From positions 1 to 12,286 of the forward strand of contig JAJYDP010000079.1 in assembly GCA_021777365.1 (NCBI GenBank): DNA of 12,286 nt, written 5' to 3'. Source of the DNA: Chloroflexota bacterium (GTDB taxonomy: Bacteria > Chloroflexota > Limnocylindria > Limnocylindrales > CSP1-4). Positions 1 to 5,870 of this stretch are shown here, piece by piece. Made by a program: the position numbers and the translations under genes. The notes under the pieces were generated by a model that was not told the origin of the DNA, did no database searches, and saw only the letters and a list, made by a program, of their open reading frames with translations. Position 1 is the stretch's first letter. Every line of letters starts with the position of its first letter.

Positions 1-164
1 GCGGCCCGCTCCACGTCGGTGCTCATGTCGGCCAGGCCATCGCGCCGCGTTCCCGACTCGTGGCCGAAGCGGTCCATGAGCAGCCGGCCGGCGGCCAGCG
101 CGGCGGCGACCGCGGCATCGAACGCAACATCGGGTTCCGGGGATTGGCTCAGTTGCGCATCCAC
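1..164 (-). CDS. Inositol-monophosphatase-family phosphatase, N-terminal fragment
   Basis: This is the first 54 codons of a gene that leaves the window at base 1. It starts with GTG at 164; an in-frame TAA at 213-215 closes the frame upstream and no other usable start lies between. A G-rich stretch (CGGGGG, about 10 bases upstream) could serve as a weak ribosome site. The peptide has an N-terminal amphipathic helix with AAGRLLMDRFG, then RRDGLADMSTDVERA, which fits the family pattern of a helix with AGxxLL followed by K-x-x-x-D-x-V-T-x-x-D and the first acidic residues. Family members are Mg-dependent phosphomonoesterases acting on inositol phosphate, fructose 1,6-bisphosphate, nucleotide or sugar phosphates; the metal site lies outside the window. 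It is the last visible gene of the leftward operon, 61 bases after the nucleoside phosphorylase, so a sugar-phosphate substrate is plausible but unproven. Confidence 0.55.
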   Translation of the reverse strand, partial: MDAQLSQSPEPDVAFDAAVAAALAAGRLLMDRFGHESGTRRDGLADMSTDVERA

Positions 165-225
165 GGCCGCCAGCCCCCGGCGCGGCGATCGATCGCCAAC
201 CCGCCCACCGGCTTACTCGCTCGCT

Positions 226-978
226 TCACGCCTTCGCCTCGACCGCGGACGACAGCAGGGCGTCGAGCGCGACCCGGTGCATGACGTCGGTCGCCGCCTC
301 CAGTTCCCGGTCGGTCATGTAGCGCTGCGGGCCGTCGGGATGGCCGTCCAGGCCGTCGCTGACGGCGAGCACGCATCCGGCGCGCACCACATCCGGCCCG
401 GCCGCGCTCGCACGAAGGGCCAGATAGAAGAGGGCCGCCGACTCCATCTCGACCGCGAGGAGCCCATGGTCCCGCCAGCCCGCCGTCGATTCGAGTGAGA
501 GATGCGGTTCCACGTCGACGGTGACGATCGGCCCGACGTGGAATGTGCTCCCGTGGGTCCGGGCGGCCTCGACCAGGGCCTGGGTGAGGATGAAGTCGGG
601 GACGGTGACGTACGGCGTGCCGCGGGCCAGGCTGCGCGTGGTCCCGTCGCCGGGCGCCGATCCGGTCACCACGATGAGATCGCCGTTCCTGACGCCGCGG
701 GCGAACGCGCTGCACGTGCCGATCCGGACGATGCTGCGCACGCCGTAGTCGAGCAGTTCCTGCCCGACCATCGTCATGCTCGGGCAGCCCATGCCGCTGC
801 TCTGCAGGCTCACGGGCCGTCCCCGGTAGGTGCCGGTGAACCCGAGCAACCCCCGGTTGTCGTTGACCATCCGCACGTCGTCGAGCAGCGTCGACAGGCG
901 GGCGATCCGCCCCGGATCCCCGGCGACCAGGCACGCGTCGGCGTACTCTCCCGGCTTCGCTCGCAGGTAGATGCCCAC
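226..978 (-). CDS. Purine nucleoside phosphorylase, DeoD-like (PNP/UDP family)
   Basis: A 250-residue cytoplasmic enzyme expected to split nucleosides with phosphate into free base and pentose 1-phosphate. The GTG start at 978 has GGAGG nine bases upstream. Phosphate-site residues sit where E. coli DeoD has them: GDPGR with G20 and R24, R42, and R85 in RIGTCSAF. The nucleoside site shows the GMGCPSM turn (62-68) and VEMES (176-180). Asp208 in AVSDG matches the Asp204 that protonates N7 of purines in DeoD, which favours purine nucleoside phosphorylase over uridine phosphorylase. Length is normal for hexameric members (235-260). It lies 73 bases downstream of the second permease gene, across a strong hairpin, in what looks like one transcription unit with the importer; this suggests that the imported solute is, or contains, a nucleoside. 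A 5'-deoxy or methylthio nucleoside substrate cannot be excluded. Confidence 0.86.
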   Translation of the reverse strand: MGIYLRAKPGEYADACLVAGDPGRIARLSTLLDDVRMVNDNRGLLGFTGTYRGRPVSLQSSGMGCPSMTMVGQELLDYGVRSIVRIGTCSAFARGVRNGDLIVVTGSAPGDGTTRSLARGTPYVTVPDFILTQALVEAARTHGSTFHVGPIVTVDVEPHLSLESTAGWRDHGLLAVEMESAALFYLALRASAAGPDVVRAGCVLAVSDGLDGHPDGPQRYMTDRELEAATDVMHRVALDALLSSAVEAKA

Positions 979-1001
979 TCGTTGCTGCCTCCATGGCGAG
1001 T

Positions 1002-1048
1002 GTCCCGCCGGAGGGGCCGTCCGACCGGTCCGGCCCCCGCCGCGGGAC
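1002..1048. promoter_or_regulatory. Intercistronic GC hairpin between permease and phosphorylase genes
   Basis: Two nested perfect stems can be read directly: GTCCCG (1002-1007) with CGGGAC (1043-1048), a symmetric 5x5 internal loop, then GGGGCCG (1013-1019) with CGGCCCC (1031-1037) around an 11-base loop that contains the palindrome GACCGGTC. On the minus-strand transcript it begins three bases after the TAA stop of the upstream permease (1052-1054). No run of U follows on that strand, so it is not a typical intrinsic terminator. It could stabilise the upstream message, act as a partial terminator, or be a processing site that lets importer and phosphorylase be made in different amounts. Confidence 0.5.
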
Positions 1049-1051
1049 GGG

Positions 1052-1933
1052 TTACTGTGAGGACCCCAGCGTCAGCCCCGCCACCAGGTACCGCTGGAAC
1101 ACCACGTAGACGATCGCCGCAGGGATCGTGCTCAGCAGGCTGCCCGCCATCAGGGCGGGGACGCTCACAAGCTGGGACGAGGCGAGGACGCCGAGCCCGA
1201 CCGTGAACGGCCGCACCCCCGGTTCCTGGAGGAACAGCAGGCCCACCAGGAAGTCGTTCCAGACCGGGATGAAGCGGAGGACGATCAACGTCGCGAGCGC
1301 CGGTCCCGAGAGCGGCAGCGCGATCCGCCGAAAGACCCCGAGGTACCCCAGGCCGTCGCAGAGCCCGGCGTCGATGAGTTCGTCGGGAATGCCCCGGAAG
1401 AAGGTCGTCATCAGGAACGTCGAGAAGGGGGTTCCGACGGCCACGTACACGAGGACCGCGCCGACGTACGTGTTGATGAGATGCAGCCCGGCGAAGTTCA
1501 CGTACTCGGGGATGATGAAGGACTGCAGCGGGATCATCATGCTGCCCATGATCCCGAGGAACACGAACACGTCCCCCCGGAACCTGATCTTTGCGAGCGC
1601 GAAGCCCGCGGGTGCGGCGATCACGAGCACGGCCAGGATGGTGCCGGCACAGAGGCCCAGCGAGTTCACCATCTCCTGGGCGACCGGAACGCCCTGAAAC
1701 AGCGCCGTCCAGCTCCGGAGCGAGAACCCGGACCCGAGGAGATACTGCTGGTTCGATCGGAACGACGTCTCGATCATGAAGTAGAAGGGGTACAGCAGCG
1801 CCGCCGACACGACGGCGAGCGTGACGAAGATGGCGAGGCGGCCGGTGGTCACCGGATGACGCGTTCGGCGTCGGAGGGTACCCAGCTCGATCCTCCTCGT
1901 GTCCTCTGCCCGCGTGGTCAACGTCTCGTCCAT
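1052..1933 (-). CDS. ABC sugar transporter permease, MalG/UgpE type (CUT1)
   Basis: A 293-residue inner-membrane permease of a binding-protein-dependent carbohydrate importer. A basic cytoplasmic N-terminus (to about residue 30) is followed by TM1 (LAIFVTLAVVSAALLYPFYF), then further hydrophobic segments near 90-115, 120-145, 155-180, 215-235 and 255-285, the usual six for the MalG family. The cytoplasmic loop that docks on the ATPase is at residues 187-207: IDAGLCDGLGYLGVFRRIALP. It keeps the D-G-x-x-x-x-x-x-F-x-x-I-x-L-P core but has DAG in place of the usual EAA. The ATG at 1933 is the only convincing start although it lacks a clear ribosome site; it follows the other permease gene by 96 bases. 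It should form a heterodimer with that permease. No ATPase gene is visible nearby. Confidence 0.9.
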   Translation of the reverse strand: MDETLTTRAEDTRRIELGTLRRRTRHPVTTGRLAIFVTLAVVSAALLYPFYFMIETSFRSNQQYLLGSGFSLRSWTALFQGVPVAQEMVNSLGLCAGTILAVLVIAAPAGFALAKIRFRGDVFVFLGIMGSMMIPLQSFIIPEYVNFAGLHLINTYVGAVLVYVAVGTPFSTFLMTTFFRGIPDELIDAGLCDGLGYLGVFRRIALPLSGPALATLIVLRFIPVWNDFLVGLLFLQEPGVRPFTVGLGVLASSQLVSVPALMAGSLLSTIPAAIVYVVFQRYLVAGLTLGSSQ

Positions 1934-2029
1934 TCCGGGAGTCCGGTGCGGCCGACCACCCGGTCGCCGGCTGGCGCGGGACGGCCATGACGGCCCGCCG
2001 GAACCCTGCCCACACGCGCCGCGGTCTCC

Positions 2030-2974
2030 TCACGCATCGCGGTTCATGAGGCGCAGCTGGGTCAGCGTGATTCCGAAGAGGATGACGAAGAGCACGATGC
2101 CGAGTCGCGCCCCCTCTCCGAACGATCCCGTGGCGAACGCTGCCTGGTAGATGAAGAACTCGATGGTCGTCGTTCCGAGATCCGGGCCTCCGCCGGTCAT
2201 CGTGTAGATCAGGCTGAACACCGCCGAGAAGGCGCTGATCGCGGTCACGACGAACGCAAACAGGAAGTAGCGGCGCAGCAGTGGGATCGTCAGTCCCAGG
2301 AAGGATTGCCGCCAGTTGGCGCCATCGATCCGGGCCGCCTCGTAGATCGTGGGATCGATGGTCGACATGCCCGTCACGAAGATGAGCGTGTTGATGCCGA
2401 CCAGCGAGTAGACGAAGGTGGCCGCTACGGCCACGAGTGCGCTGAACGGGCTGCCCAGCCAGTCCTGGCGCAGGATGCCGAGGCCGACTGCGCCGAGCAG
2501 CTGGTTGATCAGGCCGTCTGCGGCAAATGCCTGGATGCCGACGACGCCCAGCACGACCCACGAGACCGCCGTCGGGATGATGATCGCCGCCCGGAAGACA
2601 CGCCACCCCCACACGTGCTCGTGGAGGAGGGCGGCGAGCCCGACGCCGCACAGCATCGTGACCGGCACGGCCACGAGCAGCATGGCGTTGTTCTCCAGCA
2701 CCCGCCAGAAGGTCGGGTCGGCGAACATCGTGGCGTACGCGCTCGGACCGACCCAGTGGGACGTGAGGCCGTCCCAGTTGGTCATGCTGTAGTAGAAGGC
2801 CTGCACGATGGGGACGACGAGCAGGAGCACGACGACGAGCAACGCGGGCGCCACCAGGAGCGCGCCGGACATCGTCCGGTCGCGCTGCAGGCCCCGGTTG
2901 GCCCGGTGGACGGTCGCCGGGCGCACTCCTCCGACGCTGTGACCTGTCTGGGGGGTGCTCCGCGTCGTTTCCAT
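2030..2974 (-). CDS. ABC sugar transporter permease, MalF/UgpA type (CUT1)
   Basis: A 314-residue inner-membrane permease, partner of the MalG-type protein. After a polar N-terminus the first membrane segment is about residues 35-58 (SGALLVAPALLVVVLLLVVP, followed by IVQAFYYSMTNWDG, typical of UgpA/MsmF), with five more further on. The ATPase-docking loop is canonical: EAARIDGANWRQSFLGLTIP from residue 212. I chose the ATG at 2974 (METTRS), preceded by GAGAG a few bases upstream. A GTG at 3073 in the same frame would add 33 Pro/Arg-rich residues with no family resemblance and a poorer ribosome site. The gene starts 112 bases after the binding-protein gene ends, in the usual order binding protein, MalF type, MalG type. 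Confidence 0.9.
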   Translation of the reverse strand: METTRSTPQTGHSVGGVRPATVHRANRGLQRDRTMSGALLVAPALLVVVLLLVVPIVQAFYYSMTNWDGLTSHWVGPSAYATMFADPTFWRVLENNAMLLVAVPVTMLCGVGLAALLHEHVWGWRVFRAAIIIPTAVSWVVLGVVGIQAFAADGLINQLLGAVGLGILRQDWLGSPFSALVAVAATFVYSLVGINTLIFVTGMSTIDPTIYEAARIDGANWRQSFLGLTIPLLRRYFLFAFVVTAISAFSAVFSLIYTMTGGGPDLGTTTIEFFIYQAAFATGSFGEGARLGIVLFVILFGITLTQLRLMNRDA

Positions 2975-3086
2975 GTCACTCTCGACTGTGCAGGTCGGCC
3001 CGTGTGGCGCGGTCAGGCGATGTGCGGGAGCCGCCGGCGGATCGGACGGGCCGACCCGTACCGGCAGGCTCACGCACCCGGCCTGT

Positions 3087-4493
3087 TCAGGGAACCTGGT
3101 AGCCGGCCCAGGAGGATCCGCGCTCAGAGGCAGGGAGCTGCTTGAACGTCTGCTCCAGCGTCGCCGTGCCGGCCTGCACGCTCACGCCGCCGACCAGGAT
3201 CGAGTCGAGCACCGTGCCTGCGCTGTTGACGAAGGTCGGCGGAAGCACGTTGTCAAGCATCGGATACACCGTCAGGCCCTGCTGGTTGACCAACCCGACC
3301 ATGTCCTTGGCCAGCGGATTGGTGGCGGCGATTCCCTTCACGGCAGGAATCAGGCCGCCCTGCGCGATGATCTGGCCGGCCTGCGGCGTGGTCATGAACT
3401 GGAGGAATTCCGCGGCCGCAGCCTTGTGCTGGGAGTAGGTCGTGATCGCGAAGCCGTTGCCGGCGAACTCGACGACGCCCTTCGCCGGGGTGCTGGAGTA
3501 CGGCGGCACGAACACGCCGACGTTGCTGCCGAGCGTCGAGTAGAACGGGCCCGCATCGTTGTTGATCTTGACGATCATTGCCGCCTGTCCCTTGAGGAAG
3601 GCGTTCATCACGTTCGTCGCGCTGAGGGCATCCTTGTTGACATATCCATCGCTGTAGAGCTGATGCCACTCGGTGAGCTGCGACTGGACCGTCGAGCTGG
3701 TCCACGAGACGGAGCCGTTGTAGAGGCCTTCCCACTGACTCGGTGACAGGACACCGGCCATCATGTAGCTCATGTCGTACCAGGGGTAGAACTCGCCGCT
3801 GAGGTTCTGGGTGCCCTGCTCCATGCAGGTGATGTTGGCGGCCTTGAACTTGGCGCAGTCACTGAACAGCTGGCTCCATGTCGTCGGCGGCGACGAGAGT
3901 CCGACCTGCTGGAACAGCTTCTTGTTGTAGAACCCGATGTAGAACTGCTCCTGCAACGGGAGCACGTACGGGCTCGCCGGTGAGTTGAATCCCACGGAGC
4001 TCCATTCGGTCCCCGTCACGTTCGCCAGGTCGCTGGCGGGCACGAGCGGCTGGAGGTTCTCGAGGAACGAGCGGTACTGCATCGTGAAGAGACCGGTCCA
4101 CATGTTCACGATGTCTGGACCCGTCTTCGAGACGGCGGCAGCCTGCAGCAGGGCGAAGTAGTTCGCGCGCGGCTGCTGCACGTTGTCGATCGTGATGTTC
4201 GGGTGGAGTTTCTCGAAGGCGGCGATGAGCGGTGGAACCACCTGCGCCTGGTTGCCCTGCCCCAGGTTCTGCCACAGCGTGAGCGTCACCTTGCCGGCGG
4301 TGGTGGACGGGTTCGACGACGCCGCGACCGAGGGTGCGCTCGACGCCGCCGCGGCCGTTCCGGCGGAAGCGCTCGCGCCGCCCGTCGCGGCCGCTGGCGC
4401 GGTCGAGCTCGTCACGGCCGACGTGCAGCCTGCGGCGACCACCCCCAGCGAGACGACACCGACCAGCAAGCGTGCCCATCGGGTTCGTGCCAT
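3087..4493 (-). CDS. ABC transporter solute-binding lipoprotein, family 1 (MalE/UgpB-like)
   Basis: A 468-residue extracellular lipid-anchored receptor that captures the solute for the two permeases. The N-terminus is a lipoprotein signal: two Arg, a hydrophobic core, and the lipobox VAAGC with the lipidated Cys at residue 23. A low-complexity Ala/Ser/Thr/Gly linker follows to about residue 67. The mature domain opens with VTLTLWQNLG and has the family hallmarks FEKLHPNITID, then GPDIVNMWTG and a C-terminal EFLQFMTTPQAGQIIAQGGLIPA segment typical of family 1 carbohydrate-binding proteins. The ATG at 4493 has an excellent GGAGGAG ribosome site five bases upstream and a strong hairpin just before that. 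Family 1 members mostly bind oligosaccharides or glycerol phosphodiesters. The neighbouring phosphorylase hints at a nucleoside-like ligand, but the sequence does not settle it. Confidence 0.92.
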   Translation of the reverse strand: MARTRWARLLVGVVSLGVVAAGCTSAVTSSTAPAAATGGASASAGTAAAASSAPSVAASSNPSTTAGKVTLTLWQNLGQGNQAQVVPPLIAAFEKLHPNITIDNVQQPRANYFALLQAAAVSKTGPDIVNMWTGLFTMQYRSFLENLQPLVPASDLANVTGTEWSSVGFNSPASPYVLPLQEQFYIGFYNKKLFQQVGLSSPPTTWSQLFSDCAKFKAANITCMEQGTQNLSGEFYPWYDMSYMMAGVLSPSQWEGLYNGSVSWTSSTVQSQLTEWHQLYSDGYVNKDALSATNVMNAFLKGQAAMIVKINNDAGPFYSTLGSNVGVFVPPYSSTPAKGVVEFAGNGFAITTYSQHKAAAAEFLQFMTTPQAGQIIAQGGLIPAVKGIAATNPLAKDMVGLVNQQGLTVYPMLDNVLPPTFVNSAGTVLDSILVGGVSVQAGTATLEQTFKQLPASERGSSWAGYQVP

Positions 4494-4513
4494 GGATGCT
4501 CCTCCAGTGCAGT

Positions 4514-4538
4514 GCGCCGCGCGGTCGACCGGCGGCGC
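4514..4538. promoter_or_regulatory. Leader hairpin upstream of the binding-protein gene
   Basis: GCGCCGC (4514-4520) pairs perfectly with GCGGCGC (4532-4538). Inside, after one bulged base, CGG and CCG pair around a TCGA tetraloop, so CGGTCGACCG (4522-4531) is itself a palindrome. On the leftward mRNA the stem ends eight bases before the GGAGGAG ribosome site. It may tune translation or mRNA life of the abundant binding protein, or the inner palindrome may be a protein site. Confidence 0.45.
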
Positions 4539-4575
4539 CAGGACGCTCTGTTCGATTGGGGTGTGAGGAGGTGCG

Positions 4576-4665
4576 ATGTTGCGGGTGTCGACACGGGACC
4601 ACGCTGCGGACGCTCCGCGTCGCAGGCTGGCGACCCCGGCCCAGGCCGAGGGGACGCGATCCTAG
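4576..4665 (+). CDS. Speculative 29-residue ORF with strong ribosome site
   Basis: An ATG at 4576 is preceded by AGGAGG (4566-4571) at a short four-base spacing and runs to TAG at 4663-4665. The product, beginning MLRVSTRDHAAD, is basic and resembles nothing I recognise. It lies inside the divergent intergenic region with no clear promoter on its own strand. It could be a leader peptide, but a chance purine-rich stretch in GC-rich DNA is at least as likely. Confidence 0.15.
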   Translation: MLRVSTRDHAADAPRRRLATPAQAEGTRS

Positions 4666-4667
4666 CA
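4659..4667 (-). promoter_or_regulatory. Candidate extended -10 promoter of the importer operon
   Basis: On the minus strand this reads TGCTAGGAT, an extended -10 (TGn followed by TAGGAT, four of six matches to TATAAT). No good -35 box lies 16-18 bases upstream. It would give a leader of about 160 bases for the binding-protein gene. A second option is TTGACT (4914-4919) with TATAGC (4893-4898) on the minus strand, but its 15-base spacer is short. Confidence 0.25.
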
Positions 4668-4906
4668 GGGCAGGCGTGCGCGGCGGCCGAAGGTCAGGGT
4701 TCCGTCATCGTTGCCCGGCCCTCCTCTCGGACGCCCCCAGGCTCTGCGAATGCGGCCGGCCCCGACGAACCTGTCCGCAGGTCCGCGACCGGTCCGGGTC
4801 GCCCGCCATCGCGCCGGCGCGCGTCGCGGCCCCGGAACCTCCGTCCGCCGCATGCCCGCACCTGGAACTGCGCGATAGGCATCGCGCCGAACGCTATACG
4901 ATCAGA

Positions 4907-4914
4907 TTTCGAAA
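4907..4914. promoter_or_regulatory. TTTCGAAA palindrome, possible operator
   Basis: A perfect 8-bp palindrome sits in the only AT-richer patch of the intergenic region, 30 bases upstream of the rightward -35 box. Sugar-operon repressors of the LacI and related families often bind palindromes with a central CG. The site is short and could be chance; no second copy was noticed. Confidence 0.25.
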
Positions 4915-4943
4915 GTCAATAGGACGCCATCCAGTACCCGATA

Positions 4944-4973
4944 TTGACACGAATGCACACCACTCGGTACGAT
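4944..4973 (+). promoter_or_regulatory. Sigma-70-type promoter of the aldolase-kinase-isomerase operon
   Basis: A perfect TTGACA -35 box (4944-4949) is followed by an 18-base spacer and TACGAT (4968-4973, four of six matches including the key A2 and T6). Transcription would begin near 4980, giving a leader of about 63 bases before the GTG of the aldolase gene. The -35 box continues as TTGACACG, the same eight bases that recur upstream of dnaG. Confidence 0.6.
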
Positions 4974-5042
4974 CACCGGCATCCGAGAAGCCGAAGGCGC
5001 CCATTCGGGAGCGATGTTCGGCGGTCCGAACGGAGGTGGCGC

Positions 5043-5870
5043 GTGGGAGCCGGCGAGGAAATCCGTCTGGCCAGACTGCTGGACGGCGGCAGGGCCGTCG
5101 TCGTCGCCATCGACCATGGCCTGTACAACGGACCGCGGGCGGGCTTCAACGACCTGGCGCGCGCCGTCACCGCACTCGGATCGGCCGACGCGATCCTGGT
5201 CAGCCCCGGCATGGCGTCCCACGTGCGTGAGGCCTTCACGCATCGCGGCGCGCCTGCCATGATCGTGCGGCTCAACTGGGGCACTCAGTACGCAACCCAG
5301 TGGAACTACCGCGAGAGCAGGAGCGTGCCGATGCTCTCGGCTGCGGAGGCCGTGGCGCTCGGCGCGGACGTAGTCCTTGTCGGCATGTCGATCCACACCG
5401 GCTCCGAGGCCGTCGACGCGGAGAACGTCGCGGTGGTTGCGAGGGCGGTCGGCGAGAAGCGCGTGGCCGGGGTGCCGATCGTGGGTGAGGTGTACCCGGC
5501 CGGCCATGAGGACCTGCCGCCCGCCGAGCGCCACGAGCAGATCGCCGTCGGCTGCCGGATCGCGGCCGAACTGGGCGTCGATCTCGTGAAGACGTTCTAC
5601 ACGGGCGAGCGGTTCGACGAGATCACGGCGGCCACACCGGTCCCCGTGCTCGCGCTGGGATCGCGGAAGCTGCCGCGCGAGAGCGATGCTTTGGAGCTGG
5701 CCGCCGCGGCGACCCGCGCCGGGGCCGGCGGCGTCGTCTTCGGTCGGAACGTGCTGCAGGCGCGGGACCCGGAGCGGTTCCTGCTCGCCCTGCGCGCCGT
5801 GGTGAAGAACGGGCTCTCGCCCGAGGAGGCGGCTCGGCAGCACGGGATCGCGGAGGCGGTCCGCGCCTGA
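5043..5870 (+). CDS. Class I aldolase, DhnA/FbaB/LsrF family
   Basis: A 275-residue TIM-barrel enzyme that should cleave a ketose phosphate through a Schiff base. The GTG at 5043 is chosen because GGAGGTGG (5032-5039) sits just upstream; an ATG at 4944 in the same frame would add 33 Arg/His-rich residues that overlap the promoter. Visible hallmarks are the first strand and acid AVVVAIDHGLYNGP (Asp24), LGADVVLVGMSIHTG (106-120), and the lysine strand DLVKTFYTG, where Lys183 is the expected Schiff-base residue. ALGSRKLP and GAGGVVFGRNVLQ near the C-terminus form the phosphate-binding end. Known relatives cleave fructose 1,6-bisphosphate (FbaB) or act as a thiolase on phosphorylated AI-2 (LsrF). 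First in the operon and overlapping the FGGY kinase gene by one base (TGATG), it most likely cleaves the kinase product to dihydroxyacetone phosphate plus an aldehyde. Confidence 0.87.
   Translation: MGAGEEIRLARLLDGGRAVVVAIDHGLYNGPRAGFNDLARAVTALGSADAILVSPGMASHVREAFTHRGAPAMIVRLNWGTQYATQWNYRESRSVPMLSAAEAVALGADVVLVGMSIHTGSEAVDAENVAVVARAVGEKRVAGVPIVGEVYPAGHEDLPPAERHEQIAVGCRIAAELGVDLVKTFYTGERFDEITAATPVPVLALGSRKLPRESDALELAAAATRAGAGGVVFGRNVLQARDPERFLLALRAVVKNGLSPEEAARQHGIAEAVRA

Larger units (their letters stand above)
4494..5042. other. Divergent intergenic region, 549 bases
   Basis: This stretch separates the leftward importer operon from the rightward catabolic operon and must hold both promoters. 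From left to right it contains the leftward ribosome site and leader hairpin (4499-4538), a speculative 29-codon ORF (4576-4665), a leftward extended -10 candidate (4659-4667), about 230 GC-rich bases in which I see nothing (4668-4894), an AT-richer patch with a TTTCGAAA palindrome (4907-4914), and the rightward promoter (4944-4973). No regulator gene is present here or elsewhere in the window. Confidence 0.7.

Noticed and set aside
810..2651. A 613-codon minus-strand frame across the permease genes
   Set aside because: It is out of frame with two normal permeases that have membrane segments and docking loops; the shadow product has none.
4944..5042. Upstream ATG start for the aldolase
   Set aside because: The added 33 residues are Arg/His-rich and unlike the family, the ATG overlaps the -35 box, and the GTG at 5043 has a strong ribosome site.
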